DNA from: Caballeronia sp. INDeC2
Lineage (GTDB): Bacteria > Pseudomonadota > Gammaproteobacteria > Burkholderiales > Burkholderiaceae
Reading direction: 5' to 3'
Assembly: GCF_023631325.1 (NCBI RefSeq)
Contig: NZ_JALQDG010000009.1
Coordinates: 1 to 64,000 of the forward strand
Length of the DNA: 64,000 nucleotides
Below the pieces are notes generated by a model, which did no database searches, was not told the DNA's origin, and worked only from the letters and a program-made list of their open reading frames with translations. The position numbers and the translations under genes are program-made. Below, one piece after another: positions 50,659 to 60,261 of this stretch (positions are counted from its first letter, which is position 1; every line of letters begins with the position of its first letter).

Positions 50659-53361
50659 TCACTTGCGTGAACCGTTCATGCCCAGCCGCTTCTTCATCTC
50701 GGCCGTCAGTCGTTGACGCGCCTTTTCGTAGCCCGCCCACGGATCGCTGTTTAATGCATCGAGCCGCTCGCGCACGTTGCCGATGTTCCATTGATCGCCG
50801 CTCGTGACGTCATCGAGTTCATCCCACGAAAGCGGCATCGATGCGCCGAGCCCCGGCCGCGCGCGCAGCGAAAACGCCGCCACGGTGCTCGACCCGCGGT
50901 TGTTGCGCAGATAGTCGATGAAAATCTTGCCCTTGCGATTCTGCATGCCCATCTTCGCGGAAAAGAGCTTGGGCAGCGTGCTCGCCATATGCTGCGCGAC
51001 GGCTTGCGAGAAGTCCTTCATCTCGTCCCAGCCCGCCTGTTTCGCGAGCGGCACGACCACATGGAAGCCCTTGCCGCCGCTCGTCTTGCAGAACGACGTG
51101 AGACCGAGCTCGATGAGCAGTTCCCGCGTCAGCTTCGCGGCCTCGACCATGCGTTCCCAGCCGACGCCTTCGCCCGGATCGAGATCGAACACCATGCGAT
51201 CCGGCTTTTCGATGTTCGATGCCACCGCGTTCCACGTATGCAGTTCGATCGTGCCCATTTGCGCCGTGCCGACGAGCGCCTGCGGCGATTCGATCGTGAG
51301 CAGCGGCGGATGCCCCGGATCGATATCCGGATGCTGCGTGATATGCGGAATCGCGAGCCGCGCGCTGTGCTTCTGAAAGAACAACTCGCCGCCGATATCT
51401 TCCGGCGCGCGCACGAGCGACACCGGCCGGTCCTTCAGATGCGGCAGCATCCAGCCGGCGACCGATGCGTAATACTCGACGACATCGATCTTGCGCAAGC
51501 CGCTCGATTTGTCGATCACGCGATCCGGATGGCTGATCTTCACGCCTTCGATTTCGGCCGAACTTGCTTTGGCCTTCGTGGGCGTTTTCTTTGCTGCAGG
51601 CGTTTTCTTCGACGCCACTTTCTTCGCCGATGCCGGCTCTTCCTTCACGATCTCACGCGCGGGTTTATCGTCGCGCAGACTGACGAACGAGGCTTGTCGC
51701 ACGATACGCTCCTTGGTCCATTCCGCGAAATTGCATTCGGCCACGAGTTCGGGCTTCACCCAATGCACGGGCGTACGGCTGCGTTCCTGCGGCTCGCTCG
51801 CAAACGGCATGCGCTTGACTTCGCGCTTGTCGAGCTCCTTCTTCACCGCGACGAGCGTCGCGTGATCGAAGCCGCTGCCCACGCGTCCGGCGTACTGCAA
51901 CTTGCCGTGCGCGTCGTACACGCCGAGCAGCAGCGCGCCGAACTGCCCGCGGCTGCCCGACGGCTCCGAATAGCCGCCGATCACAAACTCCTGACGCCGG
52001 CGGCACTTGAGCTTGATCCACGAGGCGCTGCGCCCCGACACATACGTGCTGTCGATGCGCTTGCCGATGATTCCTTCGAGCGCCATGTCGCAGGCGCTCT
52101 TGAGCAGATCGTCGGCGTGAAAGGCGAAGTCCTGCGAAAAATGCAGCACGGGATCGTCGATCGGCTCGACGAGCGCCTTCAGGATCGCGCGGCGCTGCAC
52201 GATCGGCACGTTGCGCAGGTCGTAGCCGTTCAGATACGGCACGTCGAAGAAATACACGACGATGTCCTGCGGGCGTCCCACGTCGAACGCGTTTTGCAGC
52301 GCCTGAAAATCGGGCAGGCCGCGATCGTCGAGCACCACGGCTTCGCCGTCGAGCCAGCCGCTTTCGATATCGAGCCTGTCGAGCGCCTTCACCTGTTTCG
52401 AAAACTTCGCGGTCCAGTCGTTGCCGTTGCGCGTAAAGATCTGGATCTCGCGCTTGCCCTTGATCGTTTCGATGCGCACGAGTATGCGGTAGCCATCGAA
52501 TTTTATTTCGTATGCCCAATCATCTCCGGGCGGCGCGGCATCGACGAGCGTCGCGAGCTGCGGCTTGAAGGTCGCGGGCAACTTCGCCTTGAGCGCGCCT
52601 TCGATCGCCGGTTCGTGCGACAACGTGCGCAACGATTCGGCGCTGCGATTCGCGACGATATCCGGATGCGCGTGTCCGTTCGCTTCCTTGGCCACCGTTT
52701 TCCGTGCCGGCGTCTTCTTCGCGACGGCCTTGCGTTCGGTACGCTCGAGTATGGCGCCGTTCTTGTCGCGCGCGCCGAGCGATGCCGACATGACGCTGCC
52801 CGGCTTTTTCAGCAGGATGTCGTATTCGGCTTCGGGACGCGCTTCGTCGTCGCGTTCCTTGATGAGCAGCCACTGCTCCTTGTCGCCGCTGCCGCGCATG
52901 TGACTCTTCACGAGCGTCCAGCCGCCGTGCAGCTTTTCGCCGTCGAGCACGAACTTTAGCTTGCCTTTCTCGTACTCGCGCGCGGCTTCCTCGATGCTGC
53001 CCGACTGCGGCGCCCACGTCCCGCGATCCCACACGATGACGCTGCCCGCGCCGTAATTGCCCTCGGGAATGTCGCCCTCGAACGAGCCGTAATCGAGCGG
53101 ATGATCTTCGACATGCACCGCAAGCCGCTTCACCGATGGATCGAGGCTCGGCCCTTTGGGCACCGCCCACGATTTGAGCGTGCCATCGAGTTCCAGCCGA
53201 AAGTCGTAATGCAGACGGCGCGCGTCGTGTTCCTGGATCACGAAGGACAGCGCCTGCTTCGCGGATTGCTTCGCGCGCGCACTGCCTTTAGCGGCGCCGG
53301 AGGGCTCCGGCGTCTTGTCGAAGCTGCGCTTGCGCTGATAGGTTTCGAGTTTGTCAGCCAT
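50659..53361 (-). CDS. ligD: NHEJ DNA ligase LigD (phosphoesterase-ligase-polymerase)
   Basis: Bacterial non-homologous end-joining enzyme of 900 aa in the PE-LIG-POL order. The 3'-phosphoesterase (about 35-190) has HDARRLHYDFRLELDG and EDHPLDYGSFEGDIPEGNYG. A Lys/Ala-rich linker follows. The ATP-dependent ligase (about 265-560) carries active-site Lys287 in YEIKFDGYRI, and the primase-like polymerase (about 600-890) has the metal motif VFDLDPGEGVGW. It lies 27 bases downstream of ku, making a classic NHEJ operon. The start ATG has a weak ribosome site; translational coupling to ku is plausible. Confidence 0.95.
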   Translation of the reverse strand: MADKLETYQRKRSFDKTPEPSGAAKGSARAKQSAKQALSFVIQEHDARRLHYDFRLELDGTLKSWAVPKGPSLDPSVKRLAVHVEDHPLDYGSFEGDIPEGNYGAGSVIVWDRGTWAPQSGSIEEAAREYEKGKLKFVLDGEKLHGGWTLVKSHMRGSGDKEQWLLIKERDDEARPEAEYDILLKKPGSVMSASLGARDKNGAILERTERKAVAKKTPARKTVAKEANGHAHPDIVANRSAESLRTLSHEPAIEGALKAKLPATFKPQLATLVDAAPPGDDWAYEIKFDGYRILVRIETIKGKREIQIFTRNGNDWTAKFSKQVKALDRLDIESGWLDGEAVVLDDRGLPDFQALQNAFDVGRPQDIVVYFFDVPYLNGYDLRNVPIVQRRAILKALVEPIDDPVLHFSQDFAFHADDLLKSACDMALEGIIGKRIDSTYVSGRSASWIKLKCRRRQEFVIGGYSEPSGSRGQFGALLLGVYDAHGKLQYAGRVGSGFDHATLVAVKKELDKREVKRMPFASEPQERSRTPVHWVKPELVAECNFAEWTKERIVRQASFVSLRDDKPAREIVKEEPASAKKVASKKTPAAKKTPTKAKASSAEIEGVKISHPDRVIDKSSGLRKIDVVEYYASVAGWMLPHLKDRPVSLVRAPEDIGGELFFQKHSARLAIPHITQHPDIDPGHPPLLTIESPQALVGTAQMGTIELHTWNAVASNIEKPDRMVFDLDPGEGVGWERMVEAAKLTRELLIELGLTSFCKTSGGKGFHVVVPLAKQAGWDEMKDFSQAVAQHMASTLPKLFSAKMGMQNRKGKIFIDYLRNNRGSSTVAAFSLRARPGLGASMPLSWDELDDVTSGDQWNIGNVRERLDALNSDPWAGYEKARQRLTAEMKKRLGMNGSRK

Positions 53362-53388
53362 CGTCGTCTATCGTCGTCTCTGCGTGAC

Positions 53389-54309
53389 TCACGCGCGTTT
53401 GCGACGCGTCGTCTTGCGTGCCGGGCGCGCTTTTTCTTCGCCAGACTCCTCGCCGGATTCGTCGCCGGTATCGTCGTCGGATGGCGCGGCCTTCGCGCCG
53501 CGTTTCGTCGCGCCGCCTTTCTTCAGACTGCGCTTGAGCAATTCCGACAAATCGAGAATCTCGGCGGACGCTTTTTCCTCGCCGCCCTCCTCGATCTTCA
53601 TCACTTCGGCGACCTTGCCTTCCCTCACCTTCTTGTCGACGAGCGCCATGATGTCGTCCTTGAAGGTGTCGTGATACTTCGTCGGATCCCACGAGTCGCT
53701 CATGTCGTCGATGAGACGCTTCGCCATCTCCAGTTCCTTCGGCGTGACGCCGGCCTTCTTCGTGTCTTCATCGGGGAACTTGAACTGGCTGAAGTCGCGG
53801 ACCTCCTCGCCCCAGCGCAGCGTGTTGAGCGCGAGCGCGGGACCGACCGGAATCAGCGCCGCCAGATGCTGCTTGTTATGCAGCACGACGCTCGCAATGC
53901 CGACCTTGCCGGTATCCTTCAACGCGTCGCGCAAGAGCGCATAGACCTTTTCGCCCTTGCGATCGGGCGCGAGATAGTAAGGCGTATCGAGCGAAAGGAA
54001 GGAAATTTCCGGGGCATCGACGAAGGCGAGGATATCGACCGTCTGCGTCGATTCTGGATTGGCCGCGCGGATTTCGGCGTCGGTCATCACGACATACTTG
54101 CCCTTCTCGTATTCGAAGCCGCGCACGATGTTGTCGCGCGTGACTTCCTTGCCCGTGTTCTTGTTGATCTGCTTGTAGCCGATCGGATCCATCGAGCGCT
54201 TGTCGAGCAGATTGAAGCCGACCTTCTCCGACTGCGTCGCCGGATAGAGTTGCACGGGGACGTGGACCAGCCCGAAGCTGATCGCGCCTTTCCAGATCAT
54301 GTGCGGCAT
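53389..54309 (-). CDS. ku: Ku DNA-end-binding protein
   Basis: Homodimeric DNA-end-binding protein of 306 aa for NHEJ. The beta-barrel core opens MIWKGAISFGLVHVPVQLYP and includes GFNLLDKRSMDPIGYKQINK and KGKYVVMTDAEIRAANPEST. The C-terminal region after residue about 260 is a basic, low-complexity tail (KKGGATKRGAKAAPSDDDTG, RPARKTTRRKRA), common in bacterial Ku and likely to contact DNA or LigD. The ATG at 54309 has AAGG 6 bases upstream; the long upstream frame is a shadow. Confidence 0.94.
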   Translation of the reverse strand: MPHMIWKGAISFGLVHVPVQLYPATQSEKVGFNLLDKRSMDPIGYKQINKNTGKEVTRDNIVRGFEYEKGKYVVMTDAEIRAANPESTQTVDILAFVDAPEISFLSLDTPYYLAPDRKGEKVYALLRDALKDTGKVGIASVVLHNKQHLAALIPVGPALALNTLRWGEEVRDFSQFKFPDEDTKKAGVTPKELEMAKRLIDDMSDSWDPTKYHDTFKDDIMALVDKKVREGKVAEVMKIEEGGEEKASAEILDLSELLKRSLKKGGATKRGAKAAPSDDDTGDESGEESGEEKARPARKTTRRKRA

Positions 54310-54539
54310 CGCGGCACCTTCGCTGTCGGATCGAGTCGATGGATACGCCGGCAATCGGCGCGGTATCGAATGGATTCGCACGAAGCGTGCCAACCGGCGC
54401 GCGAGCGCCGACGCGCGCGGCGTCGGGTCCATTGCGTTTACTCGCCCTTCGGATCTGTAAGCCTTACCGCGTATATCCGTGCGTCTGGCGCTTCCTGGTG
54501 AACGAAAATAAAGACCGTTAGTTGCGGACAATATGGCGC

Positions 54540-54565
54540 AAAAGCGCCGACCCGAATCGGCGCTT
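54540..54565 (-). terminator. Rho-independent terminator of the secreted-protein gene
   Basis: On the minus strand a hairpin of AAGCGCCGA (complement of 54557-54565) and TCGGCGCTT (complement of 54542-54550) is followed by T's. It starts 13 bases after the stop of the gene at 54579. The T-run is short (four). Confidence 0.7.
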
Positions 54566-54578
54566 CGGACATCGACGC

Positions 54579-55130
54579 TTACTTGCGGCTCGCCGTAACG
54601 GTCAACTGCGTGCCATCGTCGAGCGTAACCGTTTTCTTCGAGCCCGTGGATGTCGGCATCGAGAAACGCACGATCTGGCTGAAGCGATTGTCGACCGGAC
54701 ATTGCAGGCTCTTGCCGCCCACGGTCACCTTGCTCGTGCCCTTCGGCGCGTAGGCGCGAAAGCTGATCTGCACATTCGCGGAACCATTGTCGGCGACGAC
54801 CGGCGCGAAGCGGATCTGCACCTGCCGCACCGCCTGCCCGTCCGCGCTCTTCGGCACCGACGCCGCTTGCGGGCAACCGTCCGGCACGGCCTGCGCGCCG
54901 CCTGGCGCGGTGCCCTGCCAAGTAAAGTCGTCGGTTTGGCCGGAACGGATGGTGCGCGTTTCCTGCTCGTTGCCGAAACTCTTCGACGCCATCTTCACCG
55001 TGTACTTGATGGGACCGTCGTTGGGCGCTTCGGACAGAACCTTGATGCCTGGCGTCGCGTGGGCGGTCGCCGCGAACAGTGCGAGCGCGGCGACGGAAAC
55101 GATGCGACGAACGATCAAACGACGATTCAT
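54579..55130 (-). CDS. Secreted hypothetical protein (183 aa)
   Basis: Exported protein with signal peptide RRLIVRRIVSVAALALFAAT ending AHA, then a 155-residue beta-rich mature domain (YTVKMASKSFGNEQETRTIR; VQIRFAPVVADNGSANVQIS; PKGTSKVTVGGKSLQCPVDN). Two Cys residues in the mature part could form a disulfide. I do not recognise the family. The ATG at 55130 has a strong GGAGG at 6 bases. It is a single gene with its own terminator; the region 54310-54539 between it and ku holds nothing else I can name. Confidence 0.75.
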   Translation of the reverse strand: MNRRLIVRRIVSVAALALFAATAHATPGIKVLSEAPNDGPIKYTVKMASKSFGNEQETRTIRSGQTDDFTWQGTAPGGAQAVPDGCPQAASVPKSADGQAVRQVQIRFAPVVADNGSANVQISFRAYAPKGTSKVTVGGKSLQCPVDNRFSQIVRFSMPTSTGSKKTVTLDDGTQLTVTASRK

Positions 55131-55279
55131 GCCGCCACCTCCGTATCGAGCGCTGGGGGAAAGCCGGCGCGAGGCGCCAGCGTGCTGTAGGCTGGTTCAG
55201 TCTAGCGCCCCGGCTGCGGGCTCATCCTAGTGGAAAACCCGCGTGCGCGGCACGGTCGATGACGTTCGTCAAGGCGCGC

Positions 55280-56296
55280 TCAGAAGCCGGTCAGCACGAG
55301 CTTGCCGACCGTGCGCCCTTCTTCCAGCAGCCGATGCGCCTCGCGCAGATTCGCCGCATCGATCTTGCCGAGATCCTTCCCAAGCGTCGTGCGGATCGTG
55401 CCTGCGTCGATCAGCCGCGCCACTTCGGAAAGCAGCTTGTGCTGCTCGATCATGTCAGGCGTCTTGAACATCGCGCGCGTGAACATGAACTCCCAGTGAA
55501 ACGCCGCGCTCTTCGATTTCAGCAATTCGACCGGCAGCGGCTTCGCGTTCTCGACGATCGTCGCGGTTGCGCCCTGCGGCTTGATGACTTCGGCGGCCGC
55601 GGGAAAGTGTTTGTCGGTGTCGTTGAAGATCAGCACGTAATCGACTTGCGCAAACCCCAAGTCCTTCATTTGCTTGGGGATGTCTTCGAAGTGATTGACG
55701 ATGTGATCCGCGCCGAGATCCTCCGCCCATTGCGCCGATTCGGGCCGCGATGCCGTTGCGATCACCTGAAGCTTCGCGATGCGCTTGGCGAGCTGAATGC
55801 CGATCGAGCCGACGCCGCCCGCCCCGCCGATGATCAGCACCGACTTGCCTGCGTCCTTGCCTTCCGCCGACACGCCCAGCCGTTCGAAGAGCGCTTCCCA
55901 CGCAGTGATGGTCGTGAGCGGCAGCGCGGCGGCGCAGGTGAAATCGAGCGACTTCGGCTTCGCGCCGACAATGCGTTCGTCGATCAGATGGAACTCGCTG
56001 TTCGCGCCCTGCCGCGTGATGTCGCCTGCGTAGTAGACCGCGTCGCCCGGCTTGAACAGGGTGACCTCGGGACCGACCGCTTCCACGACGCCCGCCGCGT
56101 CCCAGCCGAGCACGCGCGGTGTGTCCTCGACCTTGTCCTTCGGCGCGCGCACTTTCGTGTCGACGGGATTGACGGCGATCGCTTCGATTCTCACGAGCAG
56201 GTCGCGGCCCGTCGGCGTGGGCTTGTCGAGCTCGATGTCGATGAGCGATTCGGGATCGGAAATCGGAAGGTAACGCGTAAGGCCGATAGCTTTCAT
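55280..56296 (-). CDS. Zinc-type alcohol dehydrogenase family / quinone oxidoreductase-like protein
   Basis: MDR-superfamily oxidoreductase of 338 aa. The N-terminal GroES-like part has IEAIAVNPVDTKVRAPKDKV and LGWDAAGVVEAVGPEVTLFK; the Rossmann part is SVLIIGGAGGVGSIGIQLAK. It lacks a structural zinc Cys cluster, as in the ZADH/quinone-oxidoreductase (YogA-like) branch, and ends GTIRTTLGKDLGKIDAANLR. The ATG at 56296 follows GGAG. It is divergent from a LysR gene, 99 bases apart, the usual regulator-target pairing. Substrate unknown. Confidence 0.88.
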   Translation of the reverse strand: MKAIGLTRYLPISDPESLIDIELDKPTPTGRDLLVRIEAIAVNPVDTKVRAPKDKVEDTPRVLGWDAAGVVEAVGPEVTLFKPGDAVYYAGDITRQGANSEFHLIDERIVGAKPKSLDFTCAAALPLTTITAWEALFERLGVSAEGKDAGKSVLIIGGAGGVGSIGIQLAKRIAKLQVIATASRPESAQWAEDLGADHIVNHFEDIPKQMKDLGFAQVDYVLIFNDTDKHFPAAAEVIKPQGATATIVENAKPLPVELLKSKSAAFHWEFMFTRAMFKTPDMIEQHKLLSEVARLIDAGTIRTTLGKDLGKIDAANLREAHRLLEEGRTVGKLVLTGF

Positions 56297-56395
56297 GCTT
56301 GTGCTCCGTCGAGTGGATTTGCATCGATCATAGTGCGCGATCGCCATCTCGAAAACGGTCATAATCGCTGAAACATTTTTCGGGAAATCCATCAA

Positions 56396-57352
56396 ATGGT
56401 TAGCGATCCACTGACGGACGGCGCAACCCGAGAACGACTCGATCTGCTAGACGTCGGCCTGTTCATGCGTGCGGCGGCGCTGGCGAATCTATCGTCGGCA
56501 GCGCGGGAGTTCGGGCTGTCGCCGGCGGTGGCGAGCGCGCGCATCGCGGGGCTGGAGCGCATGCTCGGCGCGCGGCTCTTGCATCGAACGACGCGGCGCG
56601 TCTCCGTCACGCAGGAAGGCGAGATCTTTGCGGCGCACGCGCGCGAATTGCTCGACGCCGCCGAGGCCGCGCGCGCGTCGGTCGGGCGTGCACGCGAGCA
56701 TCCGCACGGACGCCTGCGCGTGACGATGCCCTCGTCGCTCGGCCGCCAGCACATCTCGCCGCTGATGCCCGCGTTTCTGCGCGCGTATCCCGGCGTGACG
56801 GTCGATCTGCGTATGACCGATCAGATCGTCGATCTCGTCGATGAAGGCATCGACCTCGCGATCCGTATCGGCGCGCTGAAGGATTCGACGCTCGTCGCAA
56901 GGAAGCTCGCGAGCAACCGGCGCGTGCTGTGCGCGTCGCCCGCGTATCTCGCCGCGCACGGCACGCCGCGTCATCCGGCCGATCTTGCCGCGCACGAATG
57001 CGTGATCCTCGCCGATCAGCGCGACTGGAGTTTCGTGACGCCGACCGGCGTGATCGACGTGCGCGTGTCGGGGCGGCTCGTGACGGACAACGGCGAAGTG
57101 ATCCGCGATGCGCTCGCGGCGGGCATCGGCATCGGGCTGAAATCGACGTGGAGCGTGGCGCCGCTGCTCGCGAGCGGCGAACTCGTCACCGTGCTCGACG
57201 ACTACCCGCTCGCGCAGACCGTCGCGATCTGGGCCGTGTATCCGAGCCGCGCGTTCGTGCCGCCGAAAACACTCGCGTTCATCGACTTCCTGGCGGCGCA
57301 GTTCGGCGAGCCGCCGTACTGGGACGTCGATCCGGCGCGCGTGCAGCGCTGA
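56396..57352 (+). CDS. LysR-family transcriptional regulator
   Basis: LysR protein of 318 aa, with helix-turn-helix VGLFMRAAALANLSSAAREF followed by SPAVASARIAGLERMLGARL, and a CrgA-like effector domain with LRVTMPSSLGRQHISPLMPA. It is divergent from the MDR oxidoreductase gene and probably controls it. It ends 46 bases before serB. The start at 56396 (MVSDPLTDGATRERLDLLDV) has a weak GGGAAA ribosome site; a later Met at codon 23 is within the helix-turn-helix. Confidence 0.9.
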   Translation: MVSDPLTDGATRERLDLLDVGLFMRAAALANLSSAAREFGLSPAVASARIAGLERMLGARLLHRTTRRVSVTQEGEIFAAHARELLDAAEAARASVGRAREHPHGRLRVTMPSSLGRQHISPLMPAFLRAYPGVTVDLRMTDQIVDLVDEGIDLAIRIGALKDSTLVARKLASNRRVLCASPAYLAAHGTPRHPADLAAHECVILADQRDWSFVTPTGVIDVRVSGRLVTDNGEVIRDALAAGIGIGLKSTWSVAPLLASGELVTVLDDYPLAQTVAIWAVYPSRAFVPPKTLAFIDFLAAQFGEPPYWDVDPARVQR

Positions 57353-57398
57353 AGGTTCTTTACAATGGCGGTTTCCGCCTTCACGCGCCTGCTTCCCG

Positions 57399-58238
57399 AT
57401 GAATCTCGTCATTCAAAGCCTCGCCCCGATTTCCGACTCGCATCTGAAGCCGCTCGCCGCGCTCGCCCGTTCGAACGACACGCGACGCGTCGACGACACG
57501 CTGCTGCGCCTGATCGACGCCGATCCGCTCCAGCGCCCCGATATCGACGCCTACTGCGGCGCGCATGCGCTCGATTACGCGTACGTCGAGCCGAACGCGA
57601 AGCTCGCCGATTTCGGCCTCGTCGCGATGGACATGGATTCGACGCTCATCACGATCGAATGCATCGACGAGATCGCCGATTTCTGCGGGCTGAAGGCCGA
57701 GGTCGCGGCGATCACGGAAGCGTCGATGCGCGGCGAGATCAAGGATTTCAACGAAAGCCTCACGCGGCGCGTCGCGCTGCTGAAGGGGCTCGACGCGAGC
57801 GCGCTGGCGCGTGTCTACGAGGAACGCTTGAGGCTTTCGCCGGGCGCGGAACGCATGCTCGAAGGCGCGCGCGCCGCGGGCCTGAAGACGCTGCTCGTGT
57901 CGGGCGGATTCACGTTTTTTACCGAGCGGCTGAAGGCGCGGCTCGGCCTCGATTACACGCGCGCGAACACGCTCGAAATCGTCGATGGCAGGCTGACCGG
58001 CAAGGTCGTCGGAGACATCGTGAACGCGGATGTGAAGGCGCGCACGCTGATCGATACGTGCGCGACGATCGGCATCGATCCGAAACGCGCCATCGCCATG
58101 GGTGACGGTTCCAACGATCTGAAGATGATGGCCGAAGCTGGCTTGTCGGTGGCGTTCCGTGCGAAGCCAGTCGTGCGGCAGTCGGCGAGCGTTGCGTTCA
58201 ACTTCGTTGGGCTTGATGGGTTGCTGCGGTTGTTCTGA
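57399..58238 (+). CDS. serB: Phosphoserine phosphatase SerB
   Basis: HAD-superfamily phosphatase of 279 aa for the last step of serine synthesis. The nucleophile motif is VAMDMDSTLITIECIDEIAD with Asp78 and Asp80; motif II is LLVSGGFTFFTERL, the segment between includes RGEIKDFNESLTRRVALLKG, and motif III is MGDGSNDLKMM. The N-terminal 70 residues form a short non-catalytic domain. The LysR gene upstream is unrelated in function. No clear ribosome site precedes the ATG. The intergenic 95 bases downstream contain no terminator I trust. Confidence 0.93.
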   Translation: MNLVIQSLAPISDSHLKPLAALARSNDTRRVDDTLLRLIDADPLQRPDIDAYCGAHALDYAYVEPNAKLADFGLVAMDMDSTLITIECIDEIADFCGLKAEVAAITEASMRGEIKDFNESLTRRVALLKGLDASALARVYEERLRLSPGAERMLEGARAAGLKTLLVSGGFTFFTERLKARLGLDYTRANTLEIVDGRLTGKVVGDIVNADVKARTLIDTCATIGIDPKRAIAMGDGSNDLKMMAEAGLSVAFRAKPVVRQSASVAFNFVGLDGLLRLF

Positions 58239-58333
58239 ACGATTTTGGAAACAACGCGCTCGGGCTTTTCGGCGGATCCCGTTCTAGCGAACGCGATCCG
58301 GCGAAAAACCAAGCAAGGCTCCCTGAAAACGCT

Positions 58334-59527
58334 TCAGCCCAACGCCTTGCCAAGCGCCGCTTCCAGATCCGCCCGCAGGTCCGCTTCCGCCTCCAGCCCG
58401 ACATAAAAGCGCACCAGCACGCCTTCGTGCGGCCATTTCGACGCAGTGCGCATCGAAGAAACGTTGTAAGGCATCGCGAGGCTATGCGCGCCGCCCCAGC
58501 TCCAGCCGATCGAAAACAGTTCGAGCGCTTCGACGAACGCATCGACTTGTGCCGCCGTGTAGCGGCCGTCGAACACGATCGAGAACAGGCCGCCCGCGCC
58601 GCCCTTGAAGTCGCGCTCGTAGAACGCGTGACCCGGACAATCGTCGAAAGCCGGATGCAGCAACGTCGCCACCTCGGGCCGCGTCCCGAGCCATTGTGCG
58701 AGCGCGAACGCCGTGCGGTCATGCGCTTCGTAACGCGCTTTCATCGACGGCAAGCTGCGCAGCACGAGCGATGCATCGTCCGCCGATACGCCGATGCCCA
58801 TCCGCATGCGCGCGCGCTTCAGCTTCTTGTGCAGTTCGGGATCGCGCGTGATGGTCGCGCCCATCAGGATGTCGCTGCCGCCCGATTGATACTTCGTCAG
58901 CGCCTGCACGGAAATGTCGACGCCATGTTCGAACGGCTTGAACGCGAGGCCCGCGGAATACGTGTTGTCGATCGCCGTGACGATGCCCTTCGCACGCGCG
59001 ACCGCCACGATCGCCGGCACGTCCTGCACTTCCATCGTCACCGAGCCAGGCGCTTCGAGCCAGATCAGCTTCGTGTTCTGACGGATCGCATCGGCGATGC
59101 CCGCGCCGGTCATCGGATCGTAGTAGGTCACTTCGAGCCCGAAGTCCGCGGCGAGCCAGTCGGCGTGTTCGCGATTCGGCGAATAGGCGTTGTCGGGCAC
59201 GAGCACGTGATCGCCCGCTCTCACCAGACCGAAGTAGACGTTGGAAATCGCCGCAAGCCCCGACGGCTGCAACAGCGCGAATTCGCCGCCTTCGATCGCC
59301 GCGAGGCGCTGCGCGAGCGCGATGGTCGTCGGCGTGCCGTGCAGGCCGTAGCGCCATCTGGAATCGTCGCTCCAGACGAGCGAGCGCATCGTCGCGAGAT
59401 CGGGGAAGACCACGGTCGATGCGCGCGCGACCGGCACCGAGAACGACTCGAAGCCGGGCGTGATGCGGTCCTCGGGCTGCACGATGCGCGTCTGCAGGTC
59501 GCGTGCGTTGTTGCTGGAATCAGTCAT
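58334..59527 (-). CDS. metC: Cystathionine beta-lyase
   Basis: PLP-dependent enzyme of 397 aa in the Cys/Met metabolism family, converting cystathionine to homocysteine. It contains YGLHGTPTTIALAQRLAAIE, the cofactor Asp in VTAIDNTYSAGL, and the PLP-lysine Lys212 in VQALTKYQSGGSDILMG. The YSAGL and QSGG variants fit MetC/cystathionine beta-lyase rather than the gamma-synthase group seen at 30.6 kb. The ATG at 59527 is chosen over longer starts, which are shadows. The upstream lipoprotein gene on the same strand is 70 bases away. The ribosome site is weak. Confidence 0.88.
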   Translation of the reverse strand: MTDSSNNARDLQTRIVQPEDRITPGFESFSVPVARASTVVFPDLATMRSLVWSDDSRWRYGLHGTPTTIALAQRLAAIEGGEFALLQPSGLAAISNVYFGLVRAGDHVLVPDNAYSPNREHADWLAADFGLEVTYYDPMTGAGIADAIRQNTKLIWLEAPGSVTMEVQDVPAIVAVARAKGIVTAIDNTYSAGLAFKPFEHGVDISVQALTKYQSGGSDILMGATITRDPELHKKLKRARMRMGIGVSADDASLVLRSLPSMKARYEAHDRTAFALAQWLGTRPEVATLLHPAFDDCPGHAFYERDFKGGAGGLFSIVFDGRYTAAQVDAFVEALELFSIGWSWGGAHSLAMPYNVSSMRTASKWPHEGVLVRFYVGLEAEADLRADLEAALGKALG

Positions 59528-59597
59528 GTCTTGAATGCAAAACGGAAAACGAAGAGACCGCCGCCGGACAATGCGCGGGCGGCGCGAAGAAGCCGCG

Positions 59598-60251
59598 TCA
59601 TTCGCCGATGATGACGTTGCTCGTGCCGCCCACCGCATTCTTCGGCGGCGCGGGCGGCGCGGGTTCCAGCGACGGCGCGGGCGGCGCCTTGGCCGCGCTC
59701 ATCGGCGGCAAGGTCTGGCCAGCGACTGCCGGGCGCAGATCGAACGGCTGCCCGTTCGAATCGTCCGGGTCCATGCGCTCGCCCGACACGCTGCCGTCCG
59801 CCGCGAACTTGCCGACCCAGTTGCCCGTGATATGCGTGCCGTCGTTCGATTCCTCGATCTCGAGCGTGTCGCCGTCGCGATCGCCCGCGACCAGAATCAC
59901 GTTCGGGCTGCCGGCGAACTTGTATTCGCCGTGCACGCCGGACGGTTCGTCGGTTTTCGCGCCGAGCTTCATCTCGATTTGCCTGTTGCCGAGCGTGCCG
60001 ACATAGCGCGGAAAACGCGCGTATTCCGGATTCGGCGTGAGCGGCTTCTGCGGCGGCAGCGCAAGCTCCTTGATGGCGGCTTGCGCGCCGTGCGCATCGG
60101 CGCCCGTGGGTTCGCGCTGATCGGCTGGAATAACACCGGACGCGCCGGACGAACCCGGCGGCATCGGCGAATTGCAGCCGCAAAGCGCGACGAGCGCGGT
60201 CGAGATCGCAAAAGCCGCGAACAGGCGCGGCCCTTTCATGCTTCGCATCAT
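59598..60251 (-). CDS. Predicted lipoprotein (217 aa)
   Basis: Lipoprotein with the lipobox LVALCGC after an 18-residue hydrophobic signal helix (LFAAFAISTALVA). The mature part has a Pro/Gly/Ser linker and a compact central beta domain (RYVGTLGNRQIEMKLGAKTD, GVHGEYKFAGSPNVILVAGD). The tail is Ala/Pro-rich (PPAPSLEPAPPAPPKNAVGG). I do not recognise the family. The ATG at 60251 follows AAGGA by 6 bases. It is 10 bases downstream of bktB on the same strand, so it is probably co-transcribed with it. Confidence 0.78.
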   Translation of the reverse strand: MMRSMKGPRLFAAFAISTALVALCGCNSPMPPGSSGASGVIPADQREPTGADAHGAQAAIKELALPPQKPLTPNPEYARFPRYVGTLGNRQIEMKLGAKTDEPSGVHGEYKFAGSPNVILVAGDRDGDTLEIEESNDGTHITGNWVGKFAADGSVSGERMDPDDSNGQPFDLRPAVAGQTLPPMSAAKAPPAPSLEPAPPAPPKNAVGGTSNVIIGE

Positions 60252-60261
60252 CCTTCGTCCT

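Noticed and set aside
50791-52959. 722-aa plus-strand frame
   Set aside because: Antisense to ligD.
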